Below, in pieces: positions 1-7,481 of a stretch of DNA of 19,188 nt (positions within the stretch are counted from its first letter, which is position 1; each line of letters begins with the position of its first letter). Both the position numbers and the translations under genes were made by a program. Origin of the DNA: Candidatus Segatella violae (GTDB lineage: Bacteria > Bacteroidota > Bacteroidia > Bacteroidales > Bacteroidaceae); assembly GCA_002440225.1 (NCBI GenBank), contig DJSH01000052.1, forward strand, positions 69,141 to 88,328. The letters run 5' to 3'. The notes under the pieces are model-generated. The model saw only the letters and a program-made list of their open reading frames with translations. It was not told the origin of the DNA and searched no databases.

Positions 1-124
1 CCCGTGTCAACCGTACAGGTCGAATTAATTTCAAACGTACGGGTGAAAAAACTTTTTAATGAAAAAATGCTGCGCTATCCCACGCCACCCTCAGCCATTC
101 CACAACCAACCACGGGGAATTCCG

Positions 125-132
125 TACCTTTG
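125..132 (+). promoter_or_regulatory. Candidate Bacteroidetes -7 box (TACCTTTG)
   Basis: TACCTTTG matches the Bacteroidetes -7 consensus TAnnTTTG exactly. I do not see a TTTG at the expected distance (19-21 bp) upstream, so it is a half-supported promoter. If used, transcription would start near 137 and give a leader of about 420 bases before the TolC-type gene, containing the dyads at 163-200. Confidence 0.45.
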
Positions 133-162
133 CAATGTGATTCAGAAAGCTAGCAAAATCAC

Positions 163-200
163 TTTCCTAGTTGGGGAAAAATATTTTCCCAGTTGGAAAA
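163..200. repeat. Two tandem operator-like dyads, 22 bp apart
   Basis: TTTCCTAGTTGG (163-174) and TTTCCCAGTTGG (185-196) match at 11 of 12 bases with a 22-bp period, about two helical turns. Each is followed by an A-rich run, so each half looks like TTTCC-spacer-GGAAA. Between them GGGAAAA (174-180) and TTTTCCC (184-190) form a perfect 7-bp stem with a 3-base loop. The arrangement resembles a paired binding site for a dimeric regulator, or an RNA hairpin in the leader. No regulator gene is visible nearby. Confidence 0.45.
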
Positions 201-281
201 ATTAAAAACAACATATCATAAATATTTAAAAACGAACATTTAAAAAATATTCAAACAATGAACATTTAAAAAACGAAGATT

Positions 282-380
282 ATGAGCAACAACATGAAGG
301 CTTTCATCCGGTATCTAGAAACTCGTATAGGTGTAGAACCAAACAAACCTTTAGGAAAGAAAATGATTGTTAAACAATAG
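282..380 (+). CDS. Doubtful small ORF, 32 aa
   Basis: An ATG at 282 opens a 32-codon frame ending in TAG at 378-380 (MSNNMKAFIRYLETRIGVEP..., ending KKMIVKQ). It is basic, has no signal peptide or membrane segment, and resembles nothing I know. It follows an A-rich tract and the second copy of a 14-base direct repeat. It could be a leader peptide or small protein of the efflux operon, but a chance ORF of this size is common in such DNA. Confidence 0.2.
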   Translation: MSNNMKAFIRYLETRIGVEPNKPLGKKMIVKQ

Positions 381-484
381 GCCAAATACTAAACCTTTGA
401 GACACTTTTCAATCTATATTCTTGTAATTTGCAACTTTTGGGAACCACTTTCCGTCTAAAATGGAAGAAAATCGAATCCTATTA

Positions 485-492
485 AAGTTTTG
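485..492 (+). promoter_or_regulatory. Weak -7-like box before the TolC-type gene (AAGTTTTG)
   Basis: AAGTTTTG matches TAnnTTTG at all fixed positions but the first. No TTTG lies 19-21 bp upstream. Transcription from here would start at about 497-500, too late to translate from the ATG at 498, which supports the downstream start at 561. Confidence 0.25.
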
Positions 493-560
493 CAAATATG
501 AAAAGAAAAAATGAATTGTTTTCAAACGGAATGAACATTAAAGAAATCAAACAGGGTATT

Positions 561-1895
561 ATGAACGTAAGTTTTAGAAAAATCGCAGTTGCCCTATTCT
601 TAGCAGCTGCACCTCTTGCCTCCCAGGCAAAGCAATGGTCGCTGCAAGACTGCATCAACTATGCACTCAACAACAACATCCAGTTGCAAAAGACGCAACT
701 CACCAAAGCATCTGCCCAGGAAGACTACTTGCAGGCGAAATCGGCTCTGCTGCCTTCGCTCAGCGCCAGCACCAACCAAAGCGTAAACTACACTCCATGG
801 GTAGCCAGCGGTATCAGTAGCGACGGCTTCTCAAGAGCATCTGTCGACAAGGTTTACTACAACGGCAGCTACAGCGTGATGGGCAACTACACCATCTGGA
901 ACGGCAACAAAAACCGCAACCAGGTAAAGTTGAACAAACTCACCGAGCAAGCAGCCGAACTGGACTCTGCCACACAGGCTCTCAACCTGCAAGAGCAGAT
1001 AGCACAACTCTACGTTCAGATACTCTATTCTACCGAAGCCATCAAGGTAAACAAGGAGAGCTATGAATCGAGCCTGAAGAACGAGGAGCGTGGCAAAGAA
1101 ATGGTGAAAATCGGAAAGATGAGCCAAGCCGACCTCTCACAGCTCACAGCCCAGCGTGCACAAGACGAATTTGACATCGTGCAGGCCGAGAGCAACGTGA
1201 AGAACTACAAGAGACAGCTGAAGGAACTTCTTCAAATCACCAACGACGATGCCTTCGACATCTCCATCCCAAGCACCACCGACCAAATGGCACTCGCAGA
1301 AATCCCTGCGCTCAACGGCGTATATCAAGCAGCCTTGCAAAGCCGTCCGGAGTTCCTGAGCTATCAGAACCAACTCTACCAAAACGACTTGACCATCAAG
1401 ATTGCCAAGGCTGGCAAACTGCCAACCATCAGCGCCAACGCAGGACTCAGCACCAGTACCACATCCATGAACAGCAACAGCTGGGGCAGCCAGTTTAAGC
1501 AAAACTTCAACGTGGGCGGTGGCATCGGCGTAAGCATCCCACTCTTCGACAACCGACAGACCAAGACCAGCGTAAACAAGGCATTGATACAGCGAGAGAA
1601 CATCATGCTCGACATCAAGAACGAACAGACAAAACTCTACTCCACCATAGAGAACTACTGGTTGCAGGCCAATACCAACCAAAGCCAATTCAAGGCTGCC
1701 AAGGTGAGCAGCGAGAGCGCACAAACCAGCTACGACCTGCTGAGCGAGCAGTTCAAGCTAGGACTGAAGAACATCGTGGAACTCCGCACAGGCAAGGACA
1801 ACCTGCTGAAAGCCAAGCAGAATGAATTGCAGGCGAAATATCTCACCATCCTCAACATCAACATGTTGAAATTCTACAAGAATGGCAGAATCTAA
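561..1895 (+). CDS. TolC-family outer-membrane efflux channel
   Basis: This is the outer-membrane exit duct of a tripartite efflux system; trimers of this family form a beta-barrel with a long alpha-helical tunnel into the periplasm. I chose the ATG at 561 (444 aa) because it gives a clean signal peptide, MNVSFRKIAVALFLAAAPLA followed by SQA, with likely cleavage after residue 23. In-frame ATGs at 498 and 531 would place a charged extension before it. The mature part starts with W-S-L-Q-D-C, typical of the family, and shows two similar halves with long Gln/Ala/Lys-rich helices separated by short beta-strand stretches, as expected for the OEP repeat. Length is normal. The adaptor gene follows after 38 bp and the ABC genes after that, so it probably serves this pump. 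Substrate unknown. Confidence 0.9.
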   Translation: MNVSFRKIAVALFLAAAPLASQAKQWSLQDCINYALNNNIQLQKTQLTKASAQEDYLQAKSALLPSLSASTNQSVNYTPWVASGISSDGFSRASVDKVYYNGSYSVMGNYTIWNGNKNRNQVKLNKLTEQAAELDSATQALNLQEQIAQLYVQILYSTEAIKVNKESYESSLKNEERGKEMVKIGKMSQADLSQLTAQRAQDEFDIVQAESNVKNYKRQLKELLQITNDDAFDISIPSTTDQMALAEIPALNGVYQAALQSRPEFLSYQNQLYQNDLTIKIAKAGKLPTISANAGLSTSTTSMNSNSWGSQFKQNFNVGGGIGVSIPLFDNRQTKTSVNKALIQRENIMLDIKNEQTKLYSTIENYWLQANTNQSQFKAAKVSSESAQTSYDLLSEQFKLGLKNIVELRTGKDNLLKAKQNELQAKYLTILNINMLKFYKNGRI

Positions 1896-1933
1896 TAGAG
1901 TATTTGCAAACTTTTAATAGGTAAAGACATAAA

Positions 1934-3115
1934 ATGAAGAAAATCAGAATTAGCAAGATTTGGATTGCCGTCATCGTAGTAATCATCATTGCAGTAGCTG
2001 CATGGTTGCTATCAGGCGGAAAAGACGAGGAACAAATCAACTTCAAGCAAGAAGCCGTAAGCACGCAGACTTTGCAGAACAGCGTGACAGCCACCGGTAC
2101 CATCGAGGCTGTAACCTCGGTAACCGTAGGTACACAGGTGAGCGGTATCGTGAACAAGCTCTACGTAGACTACAACTCGCAGGTGAAGAAAGGACAAGTT
2201 ATTGCCGAACTCGACAAAACCAACCTGATGAGCGAACTGAACACAGCCAAGGCCAATCTGGCAAGCGCACAGAGCAGTCTGAGCTACCAGAGTGCCAACC
2301 TGAGCCGCTACCAAACCCTCTACAAGAAGGGACTCGTCAGCGCCGACGACTATGAGAACGCCCTCCTCACCTACCGCCAGGCAAAAGAGCAAGTAGCCTC
2401 TGCCAAGGAAAACGTGCAGAAGGCACAGACCAACCTCGGCTACGCCACCATCACATCGCCTATCGACGGAACCGTCATCTCCAAGAGCGTTGAGGAAGGC
2501 CAGACCGTAGCCGCAAGCTTCAACACCCCTGAGCTCTTCACCATCGCCAAAGACCTGACCAACATGCAGGTTATCGCCGACGTAGACGAGGCCGACATAG
2601 GTGGCGTGAAGGAAGGCGACCATGTGAACTTCACCGTAGACGCCTACCCAGACGATGTGTTCCAAGGCACCGTAAAGCAGGTGCGCCTTGAGGCAACAAC
2701 CACCAACAACGTGGTGACCTACCAAGTAGTAATCTCCGCCCCTAACGCCGACCTCAAGCTGAAACCAGGCTTGACCGCCAACGTTACCATCTTCACCCAA
2801 GAGCGTGCAGGCGTACTCGCCGTAGCCAATAAGGCATTGCGCTTCACTCCTACCGTAGAGACCGTGGGCAAGAAGATAAAGATTGTAGACTGCAAGGGAA
2901 AGAACAAGGTATGGACCCTGGCCAACAACACCCTCACCGCTCACCCTGTAACCATCGGACAGACCGACGGCGTACACACAGAGATAACGAAGGGTATCAA
3001 GAAGGGACAGAAGATTGTGACCGAAATCATCGTCAATGTACCTGATGAGGACGACGACCAACAGCAGAGCCAAGGCTTGATTAGCGGTCCGGGGCCTAAA
3101 GGCAAGAAGAAATAA
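1934..3115 (+). CDS. Periplasmic adaptor (membrane fusion) subunit, MacA/HlyD-like
   Basis: This 393-aa protein links an inner-membrane transporter to the TolC-type channel. Residues 8-27 form one hydrophobic segment behind a basic start, an uncleaved inner-membrane anchor as in MacA. The first half of the lipoyl-like domain lies at about 62-94 (GTQVSG ... VKKGQVIAELD), an alpha-helical hairpin with Ala/Gln/Lys heptads at about 95-167, and the second lipoyl half at about 168-200 (ATITSPIDGTVISK). A beta-barrel and membrane-proximal domain follow. The C-terminus is acidic, Gln-rich and then basic (GPKGKKK). The ATPase starts 15 bp downstream and a MacB-type permease follows, so this is an adaptor for an ABC pump rather than an RND pump, although automatic annotation often labels the family RND. 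Confidence 0.9.
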   Translation: MKKIRISKIWIAVIVVIIIAVAAWLLSGGKDEEQINFKQEAVSTQTLQNSVTATGTIEAVTSVTVGTQVSGIVNKLYVDYNSQVKKGQVIAELDKTNLMSELNTAKANLASAQSSLSYQSANLSRYQTLYKKGLVSADDYENALLTYRQAKEQVASAKENVQKAQTNLGYATITSPIDGTVISKSVEEGQTVAASFNTPELFTIAKDLTNMQVIADVDEADIGGVKEGDHVNFTVDAYPDDVFQGTVKQVRLEATTTNNVVTYQVVISAPNADLKLKPGLTANVTIFTQERAGVLAVANKALRFTPTVETVGKKIKIVDCKGKNKVWTLANNTLTAHPVTIGQTDGVHTEITKGIKKGQKIVTEIIVNVPDEDDDQQQSQGLISGPGPKGKKK

Positions 3116-3130
3116 TAAAATAAAGAAGCA

Positions 3131-3907
3131 ATGACAGAAAACAGCAAACAAACCAATGAGGGAAAGAAAGTCGTGATAGAGCTCGACAACGTGCGCCGCG
3201 ACTTCTTGGTGGGCGACGAGACCGTCCACGCCCTCAAGGGGGTGAGCTTCAAGATATACGAAGGCGAGTTTGTCACCATCATGGGTAAGTCGGGCTCCGG
3301 CAAGAGTACCCTTCTCAACCAGTTGGGCTGCCTCGATACCCCATCGAGCGGAGAATATTATCTCGACGGCGTGAGCGTGAGAAAGATGAGCCGCAACGAC
3401 CGAGCCATCCTGCGCAACCGCAAGATAGGCTTCATCTTCCAAAACTACAACCTCCTGCCAAAGACCACGAGCGTGGAGAACGTGGAGCTGCCCTTGATGT
3501 ACAATCCATCGGTAAGCGCCGAGGAGCGCAAACAGCGTGCCATCGAAGCCCTGAAGGCCGTGGGACTGGGAGAGCGGCTCTATCACAAAAGCAACCAAAT
3601 GTCGGGAGGCCAGATGCAGCGCGTAGCCATCGCCCGTGCCCTGGTAAACAACCCAGCGGTGATTCTCGCCGACGAGGCGACAGGTAACTTGGATACCCGC
3701 ACCAGCTTCGAGATACTTGTGCTCTTCCAAAAGCTCTATGCCGAGGGAAGAACCATCATCTTTGTGACCCACAACCCCGACATAGCCAACTATTCGAGCC
3801 GCAACATCGAGCTGCGAGACGGCCACATCATCAGCGACAGCTACAACGACCACATCCTCTCGGCAGCCGAGGGACTGGCAGCACTGCCAGCCAACACGGA
3901 CGAATAA
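3131..3907 (+). CDS. ABC transporter ATP-binding protein, MacB/LolD class
   Basis: This 258-aa cytoplasmic ATPase would power the adjoining MacB-type permease. All nucleotide-binding motifs are intact: Walker A GKSGSGKST (52-60), Q-loop Gln104 (FIFQNYNLLP), signature MSGGQ (157-161), Walker B VILADEATGNLD (177-188, catalytic Glu182) and switch His214 (FVTHN). The LADEATGNLD and FIFQNYNLLP wording is typical of the MacB/LolD/FtsE class. In E. coli MacB the ATPase and permease are one chain; here they are separate genes, which is common in Bacteroidetes. It is the third gene of the operon, 15 bp after the adaptor. The tail after residue 230 is acidic and has no recognised motif. LolD is the main alternative, but the TolC and adaptor neighbours argue for efflux. 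Confidence 0.93.
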   Translation: MTENSKQTNEGKKVVIELDNVRRDFLVGDETVHALKGVSFKIYEGEFVTIMGKSGSGKSTLLNQLGCLDTPSSGEYYLDGVSVRKMSRNDRAILRNRKIGFIFQNYNLLPKTTSVENVELPLMYNPSVSAEERKQRAIEALKAVGLGERLYHKSNQMSGGQMQRVAIARALVNNPAVILADEATGNLDTRTSFEILVLFQKLYAEGRTIIFVTHNPDIANYSSRNIELRDGHIISDSYNDHILSAAEGLAALPANTDE

Positions 3908-3920
3908 GAGGAAGTAAAGA

Positions 3921-3947
3921 GCAAAAGAATACAACCATATTCTTTGC
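3921..3947 (+). other. Intercistronic hairpin between ATPase and permease genes
   Basis: GCAAAAGAATA (3921-3931) pairs with TATTCTTTGC (3938-3947) to give a 10-bp stem with one bulged A and a 6-base loop, CAACCA. No T-run follows, so it is not an intrinsic terminator. It sits in the 68-bp gap before the permease ATG, a likely place for an mRNA processing or stability element. Confidence 0.55.
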
Positions 3948-3975
3948 AAGTAATCAAGTTCAAATCTCAAAATAA

Positions 3976-5214
3976 ATGAATTATCAGAATCTTTTCAAGA
4001 TAGCCATCCGAGCCATTTTCGCCAACAAGATGCGCTCCTTCCTCACGGCACTCGGTATCATCATCGGTATCGCCGCCGTCATCACGATGCTCGCCATCGG
4101 ACAAGGAAGCAAAGCAAGCATCAAGGCCAATATCGCCGAGATGGGCTCCAACATGATTATGATTTCGCCGGGTGCCGACATGAGAGGCGGTGTAAGACAG
4201 GATGCCTCATCCATGGAAACCCTGAAACAAGCCGACTACCAGAGCATCAAGGACGAGTGCAACTATATTTCAGCCATCTCGCCTACAGTGAACAGCAGCG
4301 GCCAGTGGATCAACGGCAACAACAACACCCAGAGTACCATCTATGGCGTGAACCAAGACTACCTGAGCATCCGACAGCTGAAGGTGGCAGACGGCGAGAT
4401 GTTCACCGACACCGACATCAAGACAGCATCAAAAGTATGTATCCTCGGACAGACGGTGGTAGACTATCTCTTCCCCGACGGCAGTGACCCTATCGGCAAG
4501 GTGGTGCGCTTCAACAGCATCCCGTTCAGGGTAATCGGCGTGTTGCAGAAGAAAGGCTACAACAGCATGGGCATGGACCAAGACGACCTCGTGCTCGCAC
4601 CATACACCACGGTGATGAAGCGTATCTTGGCACAGACCTACCTGGGAGGCATCGTCTGCTCGGCAATCACCGAGGAGGCATCCCAGCCTGCACAAGACCA
4701 AATAGAGCAAATCTTGCGCCGCAACCACAAGTTGAAGGATGCCACAGAGACCACAGAGGCCGACGAAGACGACTTCAACATCCGCTCGCAGGAGGAAATC
4801 TCCAGCATGATGAACTCCACCATGTCTACCATCACCATCTTGCTGGGTAGCGTGGCAGGCATTTCCCTGCTGGTAGGTGGTATCGGCATCATGAACATCA
4901 TGTATGTATCGGTGACCGAACGCACCCGAGAGATTGGTCTCCGCATGAGTGTGGGTGCACGTGGCATCGACATTCTCAACCAGTTCCTCATCGAGGCCAT
5001 CTTGCTATCCGTCACGGGAGGCATCATCGGCGTTCTCCTGGGGGTGGGACTGTCAGTAAGCCTAAACGCTTTCTTACATATCGCCACCCAGATAGAGCCT
5101 TGGAGCATCATCATGAGCTTCGCCGTATGTACCTTCACCGGTGTTTTCTTTGGATGGTATCCAGCCAAGAAGGCAGCCCGCCTCGACCCTATCGAGGCCA
5201 TCAGATACGAATAG
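3976..5214 (+). CDS. ABC transporter permease, MacB family (FtsX-like)
   Basis: This 412-aa inner-membrane subunit has the MacB layout: transmembrane helix 1 at about 20-42 (FLTALGIIIGIAAVITMLAI), a large periplasmic domain at about 45-280, then three helices at about 286-311, 337-365 and 376-395. Family marks are the cytoplasmic loop TERTREIGLRMSVGA after helix 2 and the C-terminal PAKKAARLDPIEAIRYE, both typical of MacB/LolC permeases. MacB permeases couple ATP hydrolysis to movement of the periplasmic domain, pushing substrate through adaptor and TolC. It is the last gene of the operon, 68 bp after the ATPase gene and 36 bp before a strong terminator. Substrate cannot be told from sequence; macrolides, peptides and lipids are all known for the family. 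Confidence 0.93.
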   Translation: MNYQNLFKIAIRAIFANKMRSFLTALGIIIGIAAVITMLAIGQGSKASIKANIAEMGSNMIMISPGADMRGGVRQDASSMETLKQADYQSIKDECNYISAISPTVNSSGQWINGNNNTQSTIYGVNQDYLSIRQLKVADGEMFTDTDIKTASKVCILGQTVVDYLFPDGSDPIGKVVRFNSIPFRVIGVLQKKGYNSMGMDQDDLVLAPYTTVMKRILAQTYLGGIVCSAITEEASQPAQDQIEQILRRNHKLKDATETTEADEDDFNIRSQEEISSMMNSTMSTITILLGSVAGISLLVGGIGIMNIMYVSVTERTREIGLRMSVGARGIDILNQFLIEAILLSVTGGIIGVLLGVGLSVSLNAFLHIATQIEPWSIIMSFAVCTFTGVFFGWYPAKKAARLDPIEAIRYE

Positions 5215-5250
5215 GCAAACTACATTCATAAGCACTATATAATTTTTTAG

Positions 5251-5293
5251 AATCTCGCAGAAGCCACACGCTGGCACGCTGCGAGATTTTTTT
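5251..5293 (+). terminator. Intrinsic terminator of the efflux operon
   Basis: AATCTCGCAG (5251-5260) pairs perfectly with CTGCGAGATT (5279-5288), and the right arm runs into seven T residues (5287-5293). The loop holds a second small stem, GCCA (5263-5266) with TGGC (5272-5275). No T-run lies on the reverse strand, so it acts on + strand transcripts only. Confidence 0.9.
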
Positions 5294-5313
5294 GTTTGAA
5301 ATTAATGAGCCAA

Positions 5314-5336
5314 ATATTTTGTCGTTTCAAAAATAT
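5314..5336. repeat. AT-rich dyad overlapping the kdsB promoter
   Basis: ATATTTT (5314-5320) and AAAATAT (5330-5336) are perfect inverted copies separated by 9 bases. The left arm overlaps the -33 TTTG. The promoter of the sigma gene at 18873 has the same layout (7-bp arms, 9-base gap, TTTG starting 4 bases into the left arm). Confidence 0.4.
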
Positions 5337-5348
5337 ATTGTACTTTTG
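5318..5348 (+). promoter_or_regulatory. Promoter of kdsB
   Basis: TTTG (5318-5321), a 19-bp spacer and TACTTTTG (5341-5348) match the Bacteroidetes vegetative promoter at every fixed position. Transcription should start at about 5353-5356, leaving a leader of roughly 22-25 bases before the ATG at 5378. Confidence 0.8.
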
Positions 5349-5377
5349 CTTATAACAAAACAAAAATATTGAAGAGT

Positions 5378-6115
5378 ATGAAATTTATCGGAATTATTCC
5401 AGCAAGATACGCCTCGACGCGTTTCCCCGGCAAGCCACTCGCCATGTTGGGTGGGAAGCCTGTGATTCAACATGTTTATGAGAAAGTGGCAGCTTCGCTC
5501 GAAGCCGCCTATGTGGCCACCGACGACCAGCGCATCTATGATGCCGTGGACTCCTTCGGAGGCAAGGCGGTGATGACACGCACCGACCATAAGAGCGGCA
5601 CCGACCGCATCGAGGAAGCCATCGAGAAGATAGGTGGCGACTGGGATACCATTGTCAACGTGCAGGGCGACGAGCCTTTCGTGGCAAAAAGCCAACTTGA
5701 GACCATCTGCCATTGCTTCGACGACCCAACCACCCAGATAGCCACCCTAGGCAAGGCTTTCACCTGCATGGAGGCGGTGGAGAATCCGAACAGCCCTAAA
5801 ATTGCCGTCGACAACCAAGGCTTTGCCATGTATTTCTCTCGCAGCGTCATCCCCTACGTACGCGGCAAGGAGCGCAACGAGTGGCTAGAGCACTTCCCTT
5901 ATCTCAAGCACCTGGGCATCTATGCCTATCGAAGGGACGTGCTGAGAGAGATTACACAGTTGCCACAAAGCAGCTTGGAAATAGCCGAGAGCCTGGAGCA
6001 GTTGCGCTGGCTCCAGAACGGGTATAAAATCAAGGTGGGCATCACCGACGTGGAGACTGTGGGCATCGATACTCCCGACGACTTAAAGAGAGCCGAGGAC
6101 TTTTTGAACAAGTAG
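5378..6115 (+). CDS. kdsB: 3-deoxy-manno-octulosonate cytidylyltransferase (CMP-Kdo synthetase)
   Basis: KdsB joins CTP and Kdo to make CMP-Kdo in the cytosol, the activated sugar that Kdo transferase adds to lipid A. The 245-aa protein has the family's nucleotide-binding start IIPARYASTRFPGKPL (6-21), the substrate loop HKSGTDR (71-77), VQGDEPF (95-101) with the metal-binding Asp98, and EIAESLEQLRWL near the end. Length is normal. I chose the ATG at 5378, where the family begins (MKFIGIIPAR); an in-frame TTG at 5369 would add three residues and is less likely. It sits behind its own promoter and the efflux operon's terminator. tilS follows after 34 bp, so the two are probably co-transcribed although unrelated in function. 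Confidence 0.96.
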   Translation: MKFIGIIPARYASTRFPGKPLAMLGGKPVIQHVYEKVAASLEAAYVATDDQRIYDAVDSFGGKAVMTRTDHKSGTDRIEEAIEKIGGDWDTIVNVQGDEPFVAKSQLETICHCFDDPTTQIATLGKAFTCMEAVENPNSPKIAVDNQGFAMYFSRSVIPYVRGKERNEWLEHFPYLKHLGIYAYRRDVLREITQLPQSSLEIAESLEQLRWLQNGYKIKVGITDVETVGIDTPDDLKRAEDFLNK

Positions 6116-6149
6116 AGACATTTTTTAAATATCCTAGAGACACAACATC

Positions 6150-7481
6150 ATGAACGTAGAACAAATTGTAGACAAATACATCGTCAGACATCAATTGCTC
6201 AGCGACAAAGGCAAATATATCGTGGCTTTGTCGGGAGGTGCCGATAGCGTTGCTCTGTTGCTCATACTGAGCCACCTAGGCTATGACGTGCGTGCAGCTC
6301 ACTGCAATTTCCACCTGCGAGGCGAAGAATCCAATCGTGACGAGCAGTTCTGCGTCAACCTCTGTGCTCGACTCAACATTCCCCTTCACCGCATCCATTT
6401 CGACACGCAAACCTATGCCGACAAGTATAAGGTAAGCATCGAAATGGCTGCCCGTGACCTACGTTACAACTATTTCGCCCAACTTTGCAAAGCCATCGAG
6501 GCAAACGGAGTGTGCGTGGCCCATCATCGCGACGACAATGTTGAAACGGTAATACTCAATCTGCTGAGAGGTTCTGGCGTGGAAGGCTTGGCTGGCATCG
6601 CCCCCAAGAACGGCAACATCTTGCGCCCCTTGCTGTGCATAAGCCGGAAAGACATCCTCAACTATCTCCACACGCAGAACCAAGACTACGTCACCGACTC
6701 CACCAACCTGGAAGACGACGCCCTGCGCAACAAGATACGCCACCACGTGATTCCACTGCTCAAGACTATCAATCCGGCTATCAGCGACAACATCGCTAGA
6801 ACTGCCAGATACATTCGCCAGGCAGCCATCATGCTCGACAACTATCAAGCCGAGACCCATGATAATATCGCATATATTAATAAGGTGGACGTAATGAATG
6901 CCAGGAGTCCGGAATTCGTTTTGCACCAACTGCTGGGAAAATATGGATTTCATGGTGATGTCATCGACGACATCATCGAGCACATCAGTCACGTAGGAAA
7001 GAACTGGCAGAGCGGAAGCCACGTCGTCACCATAGACCGCGACCAATTGCTCGTGGCACCTATCGCCTATATACAAAAGGTTACTAAAGAAAAATCTGTT
7101 TGCATACCAGAAGACGGCAACTATATGATAGGAGAAAGATTGAAAATTAAATTGCGCATCTATCCACGCACAGCCGATTTCAAACCAAGCAAGGACTCCC
7201 ATCGCATCACTCTAGATGCCAACAAAGCTAAGTTTCCCCTCACCTACCGACTCACCCAAAAAGGCGATCGTTTCAGCCCCTTCGGCATGAAGGGCACCAA
7301 GCTAGTGAGCGACTATCTGACCGACCGAAAGCGCAACTTCTTGGAGAAAGCATCACAGCACGTGATAACCGACAAGCAGGGAGAAATCATTTGGCTCGTG
7401 GGAGAACGATCCTCTGAGAAATACAAAATTGATGCAAATACAAAAAATATTCTAGAGATTTGCATAGCAAAGGAAAATTAG
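6150..7481 (+). CDS. tilS: tRNA(Ile)-lysidine synthetase
   Basis: TilS uses ATP to attach lysine to C34 of the CAU-anticodon tRNA-Ile, switching it from AUG to AUA decoding; it is normally essential. The 443-aa protein has the PP-loop SGGADS (28-33), the conserved HHRDDNVET (125-133) with LNLLRGSG just after it, and TDSTN (182-186), which complete the N-terminal ATPase domain. The C-terminal substrate-binding domain is present, with DRFSPFGMKG (373-382) followed by LVSDYL. This is the long form with a full C-terminal domain, as in E. coli. It follows kdsB by 34 bp. The next gene starts 73 bp later, past a set of imperfect repeats. ATG at 6150 is the only sensible start because the family begins shortly before the PP-loop. 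Confidence 0.95.
   Translation: MNVEQIVDKYIVRHQLLSDKGKYIVALSGGADSVALLLILSHLGYDVRAAHCNFHLRGEESNRDEQFCVNLCARLNIPLHRIHFDTQTYADKYKVSIEMAARDLRYNYFAQLCKAIEANGVCVAHHRDDNVETVILNLLRGSGVEGLAGIAPKNGNILRPLLCISRKDILNYLHTQNQDYVTDSTNLEDDALRNKIRHHVIPLLKTINPAISDNIARTARYIRQAAIMLDNYQAETHDNIAYINKVDVMNARSPEFVLHQLLGKYGFHGDVIDDIIEHISHVGKNWQSGSHVVTIDRDQLLVAPIAYIQKVTKEKSVCIPEDGNYMIGERLKIKLRIYPRTADFKPSKDSHRITLDANKAKFPLTYRLTQKGDRFSPFGMKGTKLVSDYLTDRKRNFLEKASQHVITDKQGEIIWLVGERSSEKYKIDANTKNILEICIAKEN

Larger units (their letters stand above)
1..560. other. Long AT-rich leader/intergenic region before the efflux operon
   Basis: I see no secure gene in this stretch. The first 59 bases hold an open frame (codons from base 3, ending in TAA at 57-59) that could be the last 18 codons of an upstream gene reading RVNRTGRINFKRTGEKTF, but this is too short to call. 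The region also contains an inverted repeat CCGTAC/GTACGG (11-16 and 37-42), a -7-like box at 125-132, two tandem dyads at 163-200, a 14-base direct repeat (234-247 and 260-273), a doubtful 32-codon ORF (282-380) and a weak second -7-like box at 485-492. Such a long leader before a transport operon suggests regulation here, but that is inference. Confidence 0.6.

Noticed and set aside
11..42. Inverted repeat CCGTAC/GTACGG near the left edge
   Set aside because: Six base pairs with a 20-base gap and no T-run right after; too weak for a terminator and cut off from its context by the window edge.
3..59. Open frame of 18 codons ending in TAA, possibly the end of an upstream gene
   Set aside because: Too short to identify; another frame is open from base 1 to 150, so openness alone means little here.
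498..560. N-terminal extension of the TolC-type protein from ATG 498 or 531
   Set aside because: It adds a charged stretch before a complete signal peptide that starts at ATG 561, and the -7-like box at 485-492 would start transcription at or after 498.
2012..3970. A 652-codon open frame on the minus strand opposite the adaptor and ATPase genes
   Set aside because: It lies entirely opposite two clear genes, has a low-complexity V/L/H/G/Y-rich composition typical of a reverse shadow, no recognisable domain and no minus-strand promoter.
6113..6142. TAGAGACA direct repeat (6113-6120 and 6135-6142) between kdsB and tilS
   Set aside because: Eight bases only, the first includes the kdsB stop codon, and there is no dyad or promoter box; likely chance.
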